The notes under the pieces were generated by a model. That model worked only from the letters and a program-made list of their open reading frames with translations. It searched no databases and was not told the DNA's origin. Made by a program: the position numbers and the translations under genes. This document shows positions 55,260-64,000 of a stretch of DNA of 64,000 nucleotides, piece by piece; the first letter of the stretch is position 1; each line of letters starts with the position of its first letter. The stretch is from contig NZ_LZKJ01000045.1 of NCBI RefSeq assembly GCF_001672775.1, positions 1 through 64,000 of the forward strand, in the 5' to 3' direction. Source of the DNA: Mycobacterium kyorinense (GTDB lineage Bacteria; Actinomycetota; Actinomycetes; Mycobacteriales; Mycobacteriaceae).

Positions 55260-56690
55260 TCGGCCGCCGGCGTGCGGTCCTGGCGGGGCCGGCAACGCGA
55301 TGCGCGGCACTCCCGGCGTGCCGAGTTGACCGGCCAGCCAGGGCAGGGCCGTGGTGAAGACCCGGCCCGCGAACGGCCAATCGTGCTTGCCCGGCTGAGC
55401 GACCACCGCGCAGTCGATACCGTGGGCGCGCCCGAGCGTGCAAAGAGAATCAGCAGCCGCCGCGGTGTCACTGAGTTTGGCCGTGCCGCCTCGGTGGTCT
55501 GTGCCTGTCGTGCCGGTGTCGGCCACTGTGACAGTGTGTGAGGTCGACGGGCCGGTAGAGTTGACCGCGAACCAGCCCGAAACCCCGCTGTAGCGCCCAT
55601 GTCTGGTGATCACCGTGGTCGGGTCGAAAGCGGCCCAGGCCTGGGAGCTGCCACCGAACAGTCGGGCAATCGTCTGCGCCTTGGTGCCCGTATTCGGGGC
55701 GAGGTCCCCGGCGATGTCGACGAAGGTGCTGAACATGTCGGGGTGCATCACTGTCAGGTCCACCGCACAGGTGCCGCCCATCGACCAGCCCACGATGCCC
55801 CACTTCGTCCGCTCGGGACTGACTCCGAAACGCGAGACCATATAGGGCACAACATCTTCGGTGAGATGGTCGGCAGCATTGCCGCGGCTGCCGTTGACGC
55901 ATTCGGTGTCGTTGTTGAATGCCCCGCCGGAGTCGACGAACACCAGCACCGGCGCGTTGCCGTCATGGGTGGCGGCGAAGTCGTCGATCGTCTTGACCGC
56001 GTTGCCGGCCCGCAGCCAGTCGGCTGGGGTGTTGAACTCGCCGCCGATCATCATCACGGTCGGCAGCTGCGGGGGCGGGTCCGAGGTGAACCAGGCCGGC
56101 GGCAGATATACCAACTCGCCACGATGCTTGAAGTGCGACGCATCGGCGGGAATCGTCACTTGCACCACGCTGCCGCGCGGAGGTCGGACACCCTTACCGG
56201 CCATCGCGGTGACGGTGGCAGCGTCGGTCTGGTCGGGCAGCGGACCGGCGGTGAGCTGGTTCCACGCCGTCTGCACCGTGGGGAAATAGCCCACCCACTC
56301 GTTGAGCGTCAGCGCCGAACTGGCCAGGCACAGCGGCACGGCCAACACCGACACGGCCCGTCGCCACCAGCGCGCGCCCGGCCACCCCAACAACAGCACG
56401 GCGGCGGCGACACCGGTCAACGCAATCCACATCCACAGCGTGCGGGGCGCCGGTTCACCGGCCAGACCGTCGTCGGCGATCTGCCAGTACGCCCAACACG
56501 TCACTGCGATTCCGACCGCGGCTGCCACGGGAAGCCATACCAGCCGCCAGCGGCGCGATCGCCAGCCGACCGCCAGCACCAGGACAACCGCAGCGACGGC
56601 CTGCACGGTGATCGGAACCCAGCCATGCATCAACGACGTGTGGTGGCCCACCAGCAGCGGCGCGGCGACGATCGCCGTCGATGCAGACAC
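55257..56690 (-). CDS. Membrane-anchored esterase of the antigen 85/esterase D fold (Rv1639c type)
   Basis: A 477-aa protein: about four N-terminal membrane helices (residues 1-150), then an extracytoplasmic alpha/beta hydrolase domain with PTVMMIGGEFNTPADW, VFVDSGGAFNNDTECVNG, the nucleophile elbow GWSMGG and a catalytic His in GKHDW. The fold resembles mycolyltransferases of the antigen 85 group, but activity is unproven. The start is uncertain: GTG 56690 is chosen, with CAGAAT ending 7 nt upstream; the frame runs on into lysX. It lies just downstream of lysX. Confidence 0.82.
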   Translation of the reverse strand: MSASTAIVAAPLLVGHHTSLMHGWVPITVQAVAAVVLVLAVGWRSRRWRLVWLPVAAAVGIAVTCWAYWQIADDGLAGEPAPRTLWMWIALTGVAAAVLLLGWPGARWWRRAVSVLAVPLCLASSALTLNEWVGYFPTVQTAWNQLTAGPLPDQTDAATVTAMAGKGVRPPRGSVVQVTIPADASHFKHRGELVYLPPAWFTSDPPPQLPTVMMIGGEFNTPADWLRAGNAVKTIDDFAATHDGNAPVLVFVDSGGAFNNDTECVNGSRGNAADHLTEDVVPYMVSRFGVSPERTKWGIVGWSMGGTCAVDLTVMHPDMFSTFVDIAGDLAPNTGTKAQTIARLFGGSSQAWAAFDPTTVITRHGRYSGVSGWFAVNSTGPSTSHTVTVADTGTTGTDHRGGTAKLSDTAAAADSLCTLGRAHGIDCAVVAQPGKHDWPFAGRVFTTALPWLAGQLGTPGVPRIALPAPPGPHAGGR

Positions 56691-56742
56691 AAGACCTATT
56701 CTGATCTGCGATTCTGAGCGCCGGCTGTGAAACGCGCCGAAA

Positions 56743-59700
56743 TCAACGCGGTTTAGCCAACGGAAAGGGCAGCGTCTCACGGATGCTGCGGCCGGTGACG
56801 AGCATGACCACCCGGTCGACACCCATCCCCAGGCCACCGGTGGGCGGCATCGCGTACTCCATCGCCTGCAGGAAATCCTCGTCGAGCTCCATCGCCTCCG
56901 GGTCCCCGCCGGCGGCCAGCAGAGACTGCGCCCGCAGCCGACGCCGCTGTTCCAGCGGATCCGTCAACTCGCTGTAGGCGGTGCCCAGCTCGACGCCCCA
57001 GGCCACCAGATCCCAACGCTCGGCGACCCCGGCCTTACTGCGATGCGGCCGGGTCAGCGGGGACACCGACGTCGGGAAATCCGTGTAGAAGGTCGGCAGT
57101 TCGGTACGCGCCTCGACCAGCTGCTCGTACAGTTCCAGCACCACCGCACCGGCATCCCAGCGGGGCCGGTATGGGATGCCGGCGGCATCACACAGTTTGT
57201 GCAGCGTCGCCAGATCCGTCCCGGTGTCGACTTGCTCACCGAGCGCCTCCGAGACCGCCTCATGCACGGTCTTCACCGGCCACACCCCGGAGATGTCGAC
57301 CGGTTCCAGGTTGCCGTCGGCGTCGCCGGGCCGCGGTCGCATCACCACCGGCGCACCGTTGGCCGCTGCCGCGGCGTTCTGAATCAGTTCCCGGCAGCCA
57401 TCGACCCACACCAAATAGTCGGCGTGCGCCTGGTAGGCCTCGAGCAAGGTGAATTCCGGATTGTGGCTGAAGTCGACCCCCTCGTTGCGAAATGCCCGAC
57501 CCAGCTCGAACACCCGCTCGACACCGCCGACACACAGCCGCTTGAGGTACAGCTCCGGCGCGATGCGCAAGTACAAGTCCAAGTCGTAGGCGTTGATATG
57601 CGTGACGAACGGTCGCGCCGTCGCGCCGCCGTGGATCTGTTGCAGAATCGGGGTTTCGACTTCAAGGAACCCTTTGGCTGTCAACGTCTCCCGGATCGAG
57701 CGCAGCACGCTGCTGCGCGCCGTGATGAGCTGACGCGATTCGGTGTTGATCGCCAGGTCGACGTAGCGGGTGCGGACCCGCGCTTCCGGATCGGCAAGCC
57801 CCGTCCACTTGTTCGGCAGCGGTCGCAGACACTTACCGATCAACCGCCAACTGGCCACGATCAGCGACCGGGTGCCGGTCCTGCTGAGCCCCAGCTGGCC
57901 GGTGACCTCGACAAGGTCGCCCAGGTCGATGGCCCTGGTGAAATCCGCGGTGCGGCCTTGCTCGAGGACCGAGTTGTCCAGCAGCAACTGCATTTCCCCG
58001 GACCAGTCGCGCAGTTGGGCGAACAGCACGCCGCCGAAGTCGCGAATCCGCAGCACCCGCCCGGCCACCGAAACGGTCGCGCCGTCGACGCTGCCCAGCG
58101 CCTGCCCGATCGTGTGAGTTGCCGGATGCCCGACGGGATACGCGTCAATCCCGCTGTCCTGCAGCGTTTTCAGCTTCGCCAACCGGACGCGCATCTGTTC
58201 GGGCAGGCGGGCTTGACGATCTTCGGCTTCGGGGAACTCGGCTTGTTGGAAGCTGGAGACGTCGGGAGCCCGGCCGTCGTGATGCAACAGCCCGGTTTCC
58301 ACCAGCACTGACGGCACCGACGGACTGTGACCGGTGTGCTGCTCGTTACGACGCGAAAACGGCAGCACCAGAAAACCCTCGGCGATCACCGACGCGACAC
58401 CCACCCGCGGAATCATCCGGGCGTCCTCGTAGCAGGCGTATCGGGGCAGCCACTGGGGCTGGTATTTCATATTCGAGCGATACAGCGTCTCCAGCTGCCA
58501 CCAGCGTGAGAAAAACACCAGCAGGCCACGCCACAGCCGCGCGACCGGGCCGGCGCCAAGCTGAGCCCCTTGCTCGAACGCCGAGCGGAACATCGCGAAG
58601 TTCAGCGAAATACGGTTGATGCCAAGGTTTTCGGAATGCAGCGCGAGCTCGCTGACCATGAGTTCGATAGTGCCGTTGGGCGATTGCGGTGAACGGCGCA
58701 TCAGGTCCAGCGAGACTCCGGTTTGGCCCCAGGGCACCAGGGACAGCATCGCCACCACGTCACTGTCACCATGCAGAGCCTCGACCAGCAGGCAATCGCC
58801 GTCGGCAGGGTCGCCGAGGCGGCCCAGCGCCATGGAAAACCCTCGCTCGGTCTCGGTGTCGCGCCATCCATCCGCACAGGTGATCAGCCGTGCCATTTCG
58901 TCGTCGGCGATGTCTCGGTGCCGGCGGATGCGCACGGTCAACCCGGCCCGACGCGCCCGGGTCACCGCTTGGCGCACTGCGCGCATATCGGGACCCGACA
59001 GCTTGAATTCCGCGGTGTGCAGGATGGCTTCGTCGCCCAACTCCAGGGCGTTGAGTCCGGCTTCCCGAAACGCTTTAGCCCCTTGGGAACTGGCTCCCAT
59101 GACCCCGGGGGCCCAGCCGTAGGCCTGGCACAGTTGCAGCCAAGTAGCGATGGCTTGTGGCCAGGCCCTCGGGTCTCCCACCGGGTCGCCACTGGCCAGG
59201 CACACCCCGACCTCGACGCGGTAGGTGATCGCGGCACGGCCGCTGGGTGCGAAGATCACCGCCTTGTCGCGGCGAGTGGCGAAATAGCCCAGCGAATCGT
59301 TGTTTCCGTACAGTTCCAGCAGTCCCCGGATGGCCGATTCGTCCTCGCCGGTCAGCGCGCTCTCGGCCCGTTGAGACTGAAACAGCACGATCGCCGCGAC
59401 GATCAGCGCGAGGGCGCCGAAGAGGCCGAACAGATCGTTGAGGAAAACATGCGGTTTGCCCGCAAACGAGGCCTGGCCGGCGAGTGCAAAGCCAACGACC
59501 CGGTCGGCCACATAGAGGAACCGGTCGCCGCGGTGCAACGATCCCGGGAACAACTCGACCAGTCCCCAGGACAGCGCAATTCCGAGCACCCACCCGGCGA
59601 TGAGCGCCGCGGCCGACTTGTACAGCGCACCGCGCCGAACTTTGGCCCAGAATTCGCGATAGGCCAGCACCAGAAGCACGACCGCCGCCACATGCAGGAC

Positions 59701-60066
59701 AAGTCCTAGGCTCTCGCCGGACACCTGCAGCGCGCTATGGGCGCCCTGAACCAGTTCGAGGGCGTTGATCGCCGCGGCAACCAGCAAGTTTCCGACCAGG
59801 ATCCACCAGGCGATACGTTTGCGTGCGGTCAGAGCGGCGGCGAGCAGGGCTAACACGAACGACCAGGCGAAGCTGGTGTCGGGGAAGTTGAACAGATAGT
59901 CGTTGATGAACTCGCGCGGCACCTTGATGATCCAGCGGACCAACGGCGACACACTGGCCAGCAACGACAACGTCGCGATAACCCCGACGGTCCAACCGGC
60001 CGCGGCAGGAACCCAGTGGTAGCGCGAGGCGGACAGGCTCCGCGGGCGCGGTGCAACAAGTGTCAC
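56743..60066 (-). CDS. lysX: Bifunctional lysyltransferase/lysyl-tRNA synthetase LysX
   Basis: A 1107-aa fusion that charges tRNA-Lys and transfers lysine to phosphatidylglycerol, giving lysyl-PG and resistance to cationic peptides. Membrane helices fill about residues 20-230, a DUF2156 transferase domain follows to about 570 ([44 protein letters not shown]), and the C-terminal half is a class II LysRS: OB domain near 640-740, motif 2 [20 protein letters not shown] and motif 3 [15 protein letters not shown] 60066 has TATCCT ending 8 nt upstream. The length is slightly below the M. tuberculosis protein (about 1172 aa). Confidence 0.96.
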   Translation of the reverse strand: MTLVAPRPRSLSASRYHWVPAAAGWTVGVIATLSLLASVSPLVRWIIKVPREFINDYLFNFPDTSFAWSFVLALLAAALTARKRIAWWILVGNLLVAAAINALELVQGAHSALQVSGESLGLVLHVAAVVLLVLAYREFWAKVRRGALYKSAAALIAGWVLGIALSWGLVELFPGSLHRGDRFLYVADRVVGFALAGQASFAGKPHVFLNDLFGLFGALALIVAAIVLFQSQRAESALTGEDESAIRGLLELYGNNDSLGYFATRRDKAVIFAPSGRAAITYRVEVGVCLASGDPVGDPRAWPQAIATWLQLCQAYGWAPGVMGASSQGAKAFREAGLNALELGDEAILHTAEFKLSGPDMRAVRQAVTRARRAGLTVRIRRHRDIADDEMARLITCADGWRDTETERGFSMALGRLGDPADGDCLLVEALHGDSDVVAMLSLVPWGQTGVSLDLMRRSPQSPNGTIELMVSELALHSENLGINRISLNFAMFRSAFEQGAQLGAGPVARLWRGLLVFFSRWWQLETLYRSNMKYQPQWLPRYACYEDARMIPRVGVASVIAEGFLVLPFSRRNEQHTGHSPSVPSVLVETGLLHHDGRAPDVSSFQQAEFPEAEDRQARLPEQMRVRLAKLKTLQDSGIDAYPVGHPATHTIGQALGSVDGATVSVAGRVLRIRDFGGVLFAQLRDWSGEMQLLLDNSVLEQGRTADFTRAIDLGDLVEVTGQLGLSRTGTRSLIVASWRLIGKCLRPLPNKWTGLADPEARVRTRYVDLAINTESRQLITARSSVLRSIRETLTAKGFLEVETPILQQIHGGATARPFVTHINAYDLDLYLRIAPELYLKRLCVGGVERVFELGRAFRNEGVDFSHNPEFTLLEAYQAHADYLVWVDGCRELIQNAAAAANGAPVVMRPRPGDADGNLEPVDISGVWPVKTVHEAVSEALGEQVDTGTDLATLHKLCDAAGIPYRPRWDAGAVVLELYEQLVEARTELPTFYTDFPTSVSPLTRPHRSKAGVAERWDLVAWGVELGTAYSELTDPLEQRRRLRAQSLLAAGGDPEAMELDEDFLQAMEYAMPPTGGLGMGVDRVVMLVTGRSIRETLPFPLAKPR

Positions 60067-60074
60067 AGACCGCG

Positions 60075-60080
60075 AGGATA
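60075..60080 (-). promoter_or_regulatory. -10 hexamer TATCCT of lysX
   Basis: On the minus strand TATCCT ends 8 nt before GTG 60066, suggesting a leaderless or nearly leaderless mRNA. Confidence 0.45.
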
Positions 60081-60135
60081 TGCCCTCAGCCAGGGAATCG
60101 CCTGAGCACGCGACCGGCTACCGCATCAGCACTGC

Positions 60136-60141
60136 TAAACT
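60136..60141 (+). promoter_or_regulatory. -10 hexamer TAAACT, candidate promoter of the infC operon
   Basis: TAAACT in the lysX-infC divergent region predicts a transcription start near 60148 and a leader of about 260 nt before infC. Confidence 0.45.
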
Positions 60142-60406
60142 GGCCTGCGCGACCGTCCCGGCGAAGGCCAGGGACAGCAAGTGGAGTCCCACTCCCACCG
60201 TTGGCCAGACCGGCTCAACGGTCCGGTCACCGGCATCCCAAGGGTGCCTGTTCTGCCAGCAACGCAGGCGGTTCGACCCGCGACCGGTCGGCACAGGGCC
60301 CTGCTGACGCAGGGCTTTTTTGCTGATGGCGTGGTATTTCGACCGCTGGATCTCCGACACCGGCCGGCCGCGACCGGAAAACTACCCATCGAGCCCAGGA
60401 GGCCCC
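60142..60406 (+). promoter_or_regulatory. infC: Long 5' leader of the infC-rpmI-rplT operon
   Basis: Between the candidate promoter and infC lies about 260 nt without a convincing gene, containing an intrinsic terminator at 60298-60321 and ending in AGGAGG. Upstream GCAGG at about 60265 could pair with CCTGC of the terminator stem, a possible alternative fold. Leader-based control of this operon by L20 or IF3 is known in other bacteria; here it is inferred. Confidence 0.5.
60298..60321 (+). terminator. Intrinsic terminator in the infC leader
   Basis: GCCCTGC (60298-60304), loop TGAC, GCAGGGC (60309-60315), then TTTTTT (60316-60321). The 7-bp perfect stem and U-run are textbook, and lie 85 nt before infC, so it looks like an attenuator. 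Confidence 0.8.
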
Positions 60407-61003
<597 letters not shown>

Positions 61004-61021
61004 CAGCAGAACTGAGGACAC

Positions 61022-61216
61022 ATGCCCAAGGCCAAGACCCACAGCGGGGCTTCCAAGCGGTTCCGGCGCACCGGGACCGGGAAGATCCTGCGTCAGAAAG
61101 CAAATCGCCGGCACCTGCTCGAGCACAAGCCGTCCACTCGCACCCGCCGCCTGGAAGGGCACACCGCCGTGTCGGGCCACGACACCAAGCGGGTCAACAA
61201 GATGCTGAACGGCTGA
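61022..61216 (+). CDS. rpmI: 50S ribosomal protein L35
   Basis: A 64-aa basic ribosomal protein: [20 protein letters not shown] at the N-terminus, [14 protein letters not shown], and the C-terminal [15 protein letters not shown]. It sits 18 bp after infC in the conserved infC-rpmI-rplT order. GAGGACAC precedes the ATG. Confidence 0.97.
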   Translation: MPKAKTHSGASKRFRRTGTGKILRQKANRRHLLEHKPSTRTRRLEGHTAVSGHDTKRVNKMLNG

Positions 61217-61248
61217 TTAGCCCAACCACCCGACGATAGGAACATTCC

Positions 61249-61638
61249 ATGGCACGCGTGAAGCGGGCGGTCAACGCCCAGAAGAAGCGGCGCACCATCC
61301 TGAAGGCTTCGCGAGGTTATCGCGGTCAGCGCTCTCGGCTTTACCGCAAAGCCAAAGAGCAGCAACTACATTCACTGAACTACGCCTACCGTGACCGTCG
61401 CGCGCGCAAGGGCGAGTTCCGCAAACTGTGGATCGCGCGGATCAACGCGGCGGCCCGCGCCAACGACATCACCTACAACCGGTTGATCCAGGGCCTGAAG
61501 GCCGCTGGTGTCGAGGTCGACCGCAAGAACCTGGCCGAGATCGCAGTGAGCGATGCCGCGGCGTTTACCGCGCTGGTCGACGTCGCGCGGGCGGCACTGC
61601 CCGAGGACGTCAACGCGCCCTCCGGAGAGGCTGCCTGA
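61249..61638 (+). CDS. rplT: 50S ribosomal protein L20
   Basis: A 129-aa 23S rRNA-binding assembly protein. [34 protein letters not shown] and [28 protein letters not shown] are diagnostic. It follows rpmI by 32 bp with GATAGGAAC upstream. In other bacteria L20 represses its own operon through the leader RNA. Confidence 0.97.
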   Translation: MARVKRAVNAQKKRRTILKASRGYRGQRSRLYRKAKEQQLHSLNYAYRDRRARKGEFRKLWIARINAAARANDITYNRLIQGLKAAGVEVDRKNLAEIAVSDAAAFTALVDVARAALPEDVNAPSGEAA

Positions 61639-61654
61639 GCTTCGCGGAAGGCAG

Positions 61655-62425
61655 GTGCTCACCGAACGCTCGACCCGGGTGGTCGCAGCGGTCAAGCTGC
61701 ATCGGCATATCGCGCGGCGACGCTCCCGGCGGTTTCTGGCCGAAGGCGCCCACCTTGTCGAGGCGGCGTCCCGACGCGGGTTGATTCGCGACGTCTTCGT
61801 CACCGAGTCGGCCGCCCAACGGCACGCCGTGCTGCTGGACGCGCAGGACGCCCCGGTGCATCTGGTGACCGAACGCGCCGCAAAGGCGTTGTCGGACACC
61901 GTGACTCCGGCCGGCTTGGTCGCTGTCTGCGAGATGGCGGCCAGCACGCTCGACGACGTGCTGGCCGCCGCACCCCGACTGGTCGCGGTTGCCGTCGAGA
62001 TCAGCGAGCCGGGTAACGCCGGCACGTTGATTCGCATCGCTGACGCGATGGGGGCCGCCGCGGTGGTCCTGGCCGGTCACAGTGTCGATCCCTACAACAG
62101 CAAGTGCCTGCGCGCCTCCGCCGGAAGCATCTTTTCGATCCCGGTGACGGCCGCACCCGATGCCGCCGCTGCGGTGGCGTCGCTGAAGACGGCCGGCTTG
62201 CAGGTAATGGCCACCACGCTGGACGGCGAGCTCTCGCTCGACGACGTCGACCTCGCGAACCGCACGGCGTGGCTGTTCGGGCCGGAATCGCACGGTCTTT
62301 CGGCAGAGGTGGCACAGCTGGCACACCACCGCGTGCAGATCCCCATGCCGGGCGGCGCACAGAGCCTCAATGTGGCTGCAGCGGCGGCGATTTGCCTCTA
62401 CCAGAGCGCGCGGGCGCTGCGCTGA
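61655..62425 (+). CDS. tsnR: SpoU/TrmH-family RNA 2'-O-methyltransferase (TsnR)
   Basis: A 256-aa knotted methyltransferase acting on rRNA with S-adenosylmethionine. An N-terminal substrate-binding domain (residues 1-95, RRFLAEGAHLVEAA) precedes the SPOUT domain with motif 1 EISEPGNAGTLIRIADA, motif 2 LFGPESHGLS and motif 3 IPMPGGAQSLNVAAAAAI. It corresponds to Rv1644. GTG 61655 is preceded by GGAAGG. Its position after rplT suggests a role in 50S maturation. Thiostrepton resistance is not implied. Confidence 0.93.
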   Translation: MLTERSTRVVAAVKLHRHIARRRSRRFLAEGAHLVEAASRRGLIRDVFVTESAAQRHAVLLDAQDAPVHLVTERAAKALSDTVTPAGLVAVCEMAASTLDDVLAAAPRLVAVAVEISEPGNAGTLIRIADAMGAAAVVLAGHSVDPYNSKCLRASAGSIFSIPVTAAPDAAAAVASLKTAGLQVMATTLDGELSLDDVDLANRTAWLFGPESHGLSAEVAQLAHHRVQIPMPGGAQSLNVAAAAAICLYQSARALR

Positions 62426-63505
62426 TCAGGCCGCTTTGCCGCGGCCTCGCGCGGGTCGCAGGCCAGCCAACGAGAACGTGGTGTGCACCAAAGACCCGGC
62501 GCGCTCGATGATGTTCTTCGCGGGGTGGGCGCGGGGCGGGAAGTAGTGCATCGGCATACCGCGTCGGTCGCGCGGCGGCGCCATGAAGCCCGGTGCCTCC
62601 ACCAGCGGGGCGTCGGCCGGGATCCGGCCCGCCGCCCGGCGGTAGGCGGCCAGCGCCCGCGGGTGCAACCTGATCTCGTCGGGCACCGCCAGAAAGGCCA
62701 ACTCGACTGCTTTTCCGAAGAGCCGCAACAACACTTCGTCGCCCGGAGTCCACCGCATGCCGGCCTTTTCCCGAACCGCCGGATCGAACAGCCCGGCGGC
62801 TATCCAGCGCTGCCCGGCCGTCAACGGCCTGAACAACTGATCCCAGATCGGCGTGGGCATCAACACGAACTTTGGCTTGGGAATACGCATTTGGAAGATG
62901 TCCAGGGTGGCCTGATTGATCTCGAGCTCGTCCCGACACTTGCGGTCCCAGTACTCCTGGAAGTCCTCCCAGGATTTGGGCACCGGTCGCATGCTCATCC
63001 CGTACATCCGGTACCACTGGACATGCTCGTCGAACAGTTGGCGCTTCTCCGCCTCGGTCAACCCACCGCAGAAGTATTCGGCGACCTTGATCACCAGCAT
63101 GAAGAACGTTGCGTGGGCCCAATAGAAGGTTTCCGGGTTCAGCGCGTGATAACGGCGGCCGGCCGCGTCGACGCCCTTGATCGTGTGGTGGTACTGCTTG
63201 ATCTGCTCGCCGGTGTGCTGCGCTCGCTCGCCGTCGTAAACCACGCCCATGATCGGATACACCGAGCGGGCAACTCGTTGGAGCGGCTCGCGCAACAGAA
63301 TCGAGTGCTCCTCGACGCCGGCGCCCAACTCCGGATACATGTTCTGGATCGCGCCGATCCACACGCCCATCATCCCGGTGCGCAGATCGCCGAAATATTT
63401 CCACGTCAGCGAATCCGGGCCCAGGGGCTCGGCGTTGGCGATGGCATCGTCGCTGTGCGTGACGGGGGCGGGCTCGGCCGACGGTATCGATTTGGTCGTG
63501 GTCAT
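62426..63505 (-). CDS. DUF2236 oxygenase-like protein (MpaB family, Rv1645c type)
   Basis: A 359-aa member of the DUF2236/MpaB family, heme-binding in characterised relatives such as latex-clearing protein. Landmarks are WKYFGDLRTGMMGVWIGAIQNMYPELGAGV, HHTIKGVDAAGRRYHALNPETFYWAHATFFMLV with the conserved His residues, and LRRLFGKAVELAFLAVP-like helices. ATG 63505 follows AGGAGG at 6-nt spacing. A perfect inverted repeat lies upstream. It abuts tsnR tail to tail. The substrate is unknown. Confidence 0.88.
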   Translation of the reverse strand: MTTTKSIPSAEPAPVTHSDDAIANAEPLGPDSLTWKYFGDLRTGMMGVWIGAIQNMYPELGAGVEEHSILLREPLQRVARSVYPIMGVVYDGERAQHTGEQIKQYHHTIKGVDAAGRRYHALNPETFYWAHATFFMLVIKVAEYFCGGLTEAEKRQLFDEHVQWYRMYGMSMRPVPKSWEDFQEYWDRKCRDELEINQATLDIFQMRIPKPKFVLMPTPIWDQLFRPLTAGQRWIAAGLFDPAVREKAGMRWTPGDEVLLRLFGKAVELAFLAVPDEIRLHPRALAAYRRAAGRIPADAPLVEAPGFMAPPRDRRGMPMHYFPPRAHPAKNIIERAGSLVHTTFSLAGLRPARGRGKAA

Positions 63506-63543
63506 CGCGACCTCCTGGGTGCTGATAAATCCACGATAATGTT

Positions 63544-63559
63544 GACAACAAACGTTGTC
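63544..63559. promoter_or_regulatory. Operator-like inverted repeat GACAAC-AAAC-GTTGTC
   Basis: Perfect 6-bp arms with a 4-nt spacer lie 39 bp upstream of the DUF2236 gene and 151 bp from the divergent cyclase gene. The size fits a TetR-type dimer. No cognate regulator gene is adjacent within the window. Confidence 0.55.
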
Positions 63560-63696
63560 TACGATTTGCGCGGTGTGCCGCGCCGGCGTGTTACCGACTG
63601 TCGACCACGCTGAGGCAAGCGCGTGATCAGGCGGTTTGGCATCAACGGTGGCGGACGCCACTACGACGGTCGTTGCCGCCCTCTTCAGACAGCACC

Positions 63697-63702
63697 TAGG
63701 CT
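63697..63702 (+). promoter_or_regulatory. -10 hexamer TAGGCT of the right-edge cyclase gene
   Basis: TAGGCT ends 7 nt before GTG 63710, the leaderless arrangement that supports this start. Confidence 0.5.
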
Positions 63703-63709
63703 GGATGCC

Positions 63710-64000
63710 GTGGACCTCGGGCCCGATTCGGCGTCCGGCGAGCCCGAGCAAGCGGCGACCACGCCGGCCACGCCTGCTTCCAAAGACCGCTCTCCAGTGT
63801 CGATACACGGAGCGGCGGGTTGGCTGCGCGATAGGAACCACAGCCCGGGAGTCGTCGACTTCATCCGGCGCGCCCGCCGCGCCTTACCCGGCGATCCCGA
63901 CTTCGGCGATCCGTTGTCCACCGCGGGCGAGGGGGGTCCCCGCGCCGCGGCGCGGGCCGCGGGGCGACTGCTGGGCGGCCGCGACGGGGCGTCGCGTCAA
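63710..64000 (+). CDS. N-terminal part of an adenylate cyclase (Rv1647 type), cut by the right edge
   Basis: The first 97 codons of a gene that runs off the window with no stop. After a variable Ala/Thr/Pro-rich start, the segment HGAAGWLRDRNHSPGVVDF and then ARRALPGDPDFGDPLSTAGE matches, from memory, the N-terminal region of the mycobacterial adenylate cyclase Rv1647. The catalytic domain is outside the window, so the enzyme class rests on this similarity and on synteny. GTG 63710 is supported by TAGGCT 7 nt upstream. Confidence 0.75.
   Translation, partial: MDLGPDSASGEPEQAATTPATPASKDRSPVSIHGAAGWLRDRNHSPGVVDFIRRARRALPGDPDFGDPLSTAGEGGPRAAARAAGRLLGGRDGASRQ

Noticed and set aside
57043..58311. 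Open frame of 422 codons antisense to lysX
   Set aside because: It shadows the LysRS domain and has no recognisable domain.
60320..60406. Upstream extension of infC from ATG 60326 or TTG 60320
   Set aside because: It begins at the terminator T-run, has no ribosome site and no similarity to IF3, whereas AGGAGG precedes ATC 60407.

Overview
The window is chromosomal DNA of a Mycobacterium species. The evidence is high GC content, many GTG starts, genus-typical genes (bifunctional LysX, Lgt with a long acidic tail, CoaE-GrpB fusion, 13E12/DUF222 protein) and a gene order that follows the M. tuberculosis Rv1608c-Rv1647 segment (gene numbers from memory) almost gene for gene. I cannot name the species. 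No complete insertion sequence, prophage or CRISPR array was seen.

Layout. 1-5593 is an accessory left flank: the 3' end of a type I polyketide synthase (ER-KR-ACP), a 13E12-type DUF222/HNH protein and a LipL-like serine esterase. 5665-12964 carries bcpB and the trp cluster trpE-membrane protein-trpC-trpB-trpA, with lgt overlapping the end of trpA. 12992-17630 holds two small membrane proteins, pykA, tesB and a DUF2156 membrane protein. 17634-24755 is the cytochrome bd oxidase locus on the minus strand (cydA-cydB-cydD-cydC, with an HdeD-like gene upstream and a DUF4190 gene downstream). 24806-29018 has an adenylate cyclase identical at all catalytic positions to Rv1625c, a DUF488 protein coupled to a TetR regulator, a divergent alpha/beta hydrolase sharing paired operator-like palindromes with that regulator, an unusual tRNA-Leu(CAA), and the ANTAR response regulator pdtaR. 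29095-36330 holds a thiolase/DUF35 pair, polA, rpsA and coaE. 36323-42185 contains a small exported protein, an overlapping minus-strand set DUF402-DNA ligase-PolDom-Fpg, and uvrB. 42182-51614 has an MFS transporter, a SCO6745-family protein, a DUF2254 membrane protein with a coupled 38-codon small ORF, a UspA protein, an SDR, a SnoaL-like protein, an Lnt-like protein with Ser at the catalytic Cys position, an Hsp70-like ATPase and a metallo-beta-lactamase-fold hydrolase. 51706-60066 holds uvrA, two small genes, an esterase and lysX. 60067-62425 is the infC-rpmI-rplT-tsnR translation cluster with a long leader, an intrinsic terminator and an ATC start for infC. The right end has a DUF2236 (MpaB-like) gene and the start of an adenylate cyclase cut by the window edge.

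Themes. Genome maintenance is concentrated here (polA, uvrB, uvrA, and a ligase/polymerase/glycosylase cassette). Cyclic-AMP biology is represented by two cyclases and a UspA protein of the cAMP-binding Rv1636 type. Lipoprotein modification appears twice (lgt and an Lnt variant). Many genes have a TANNNT -10 hexamer ending 6-8 nt before the start codon, which indicates leaderless transcription and supports the chosen starts.
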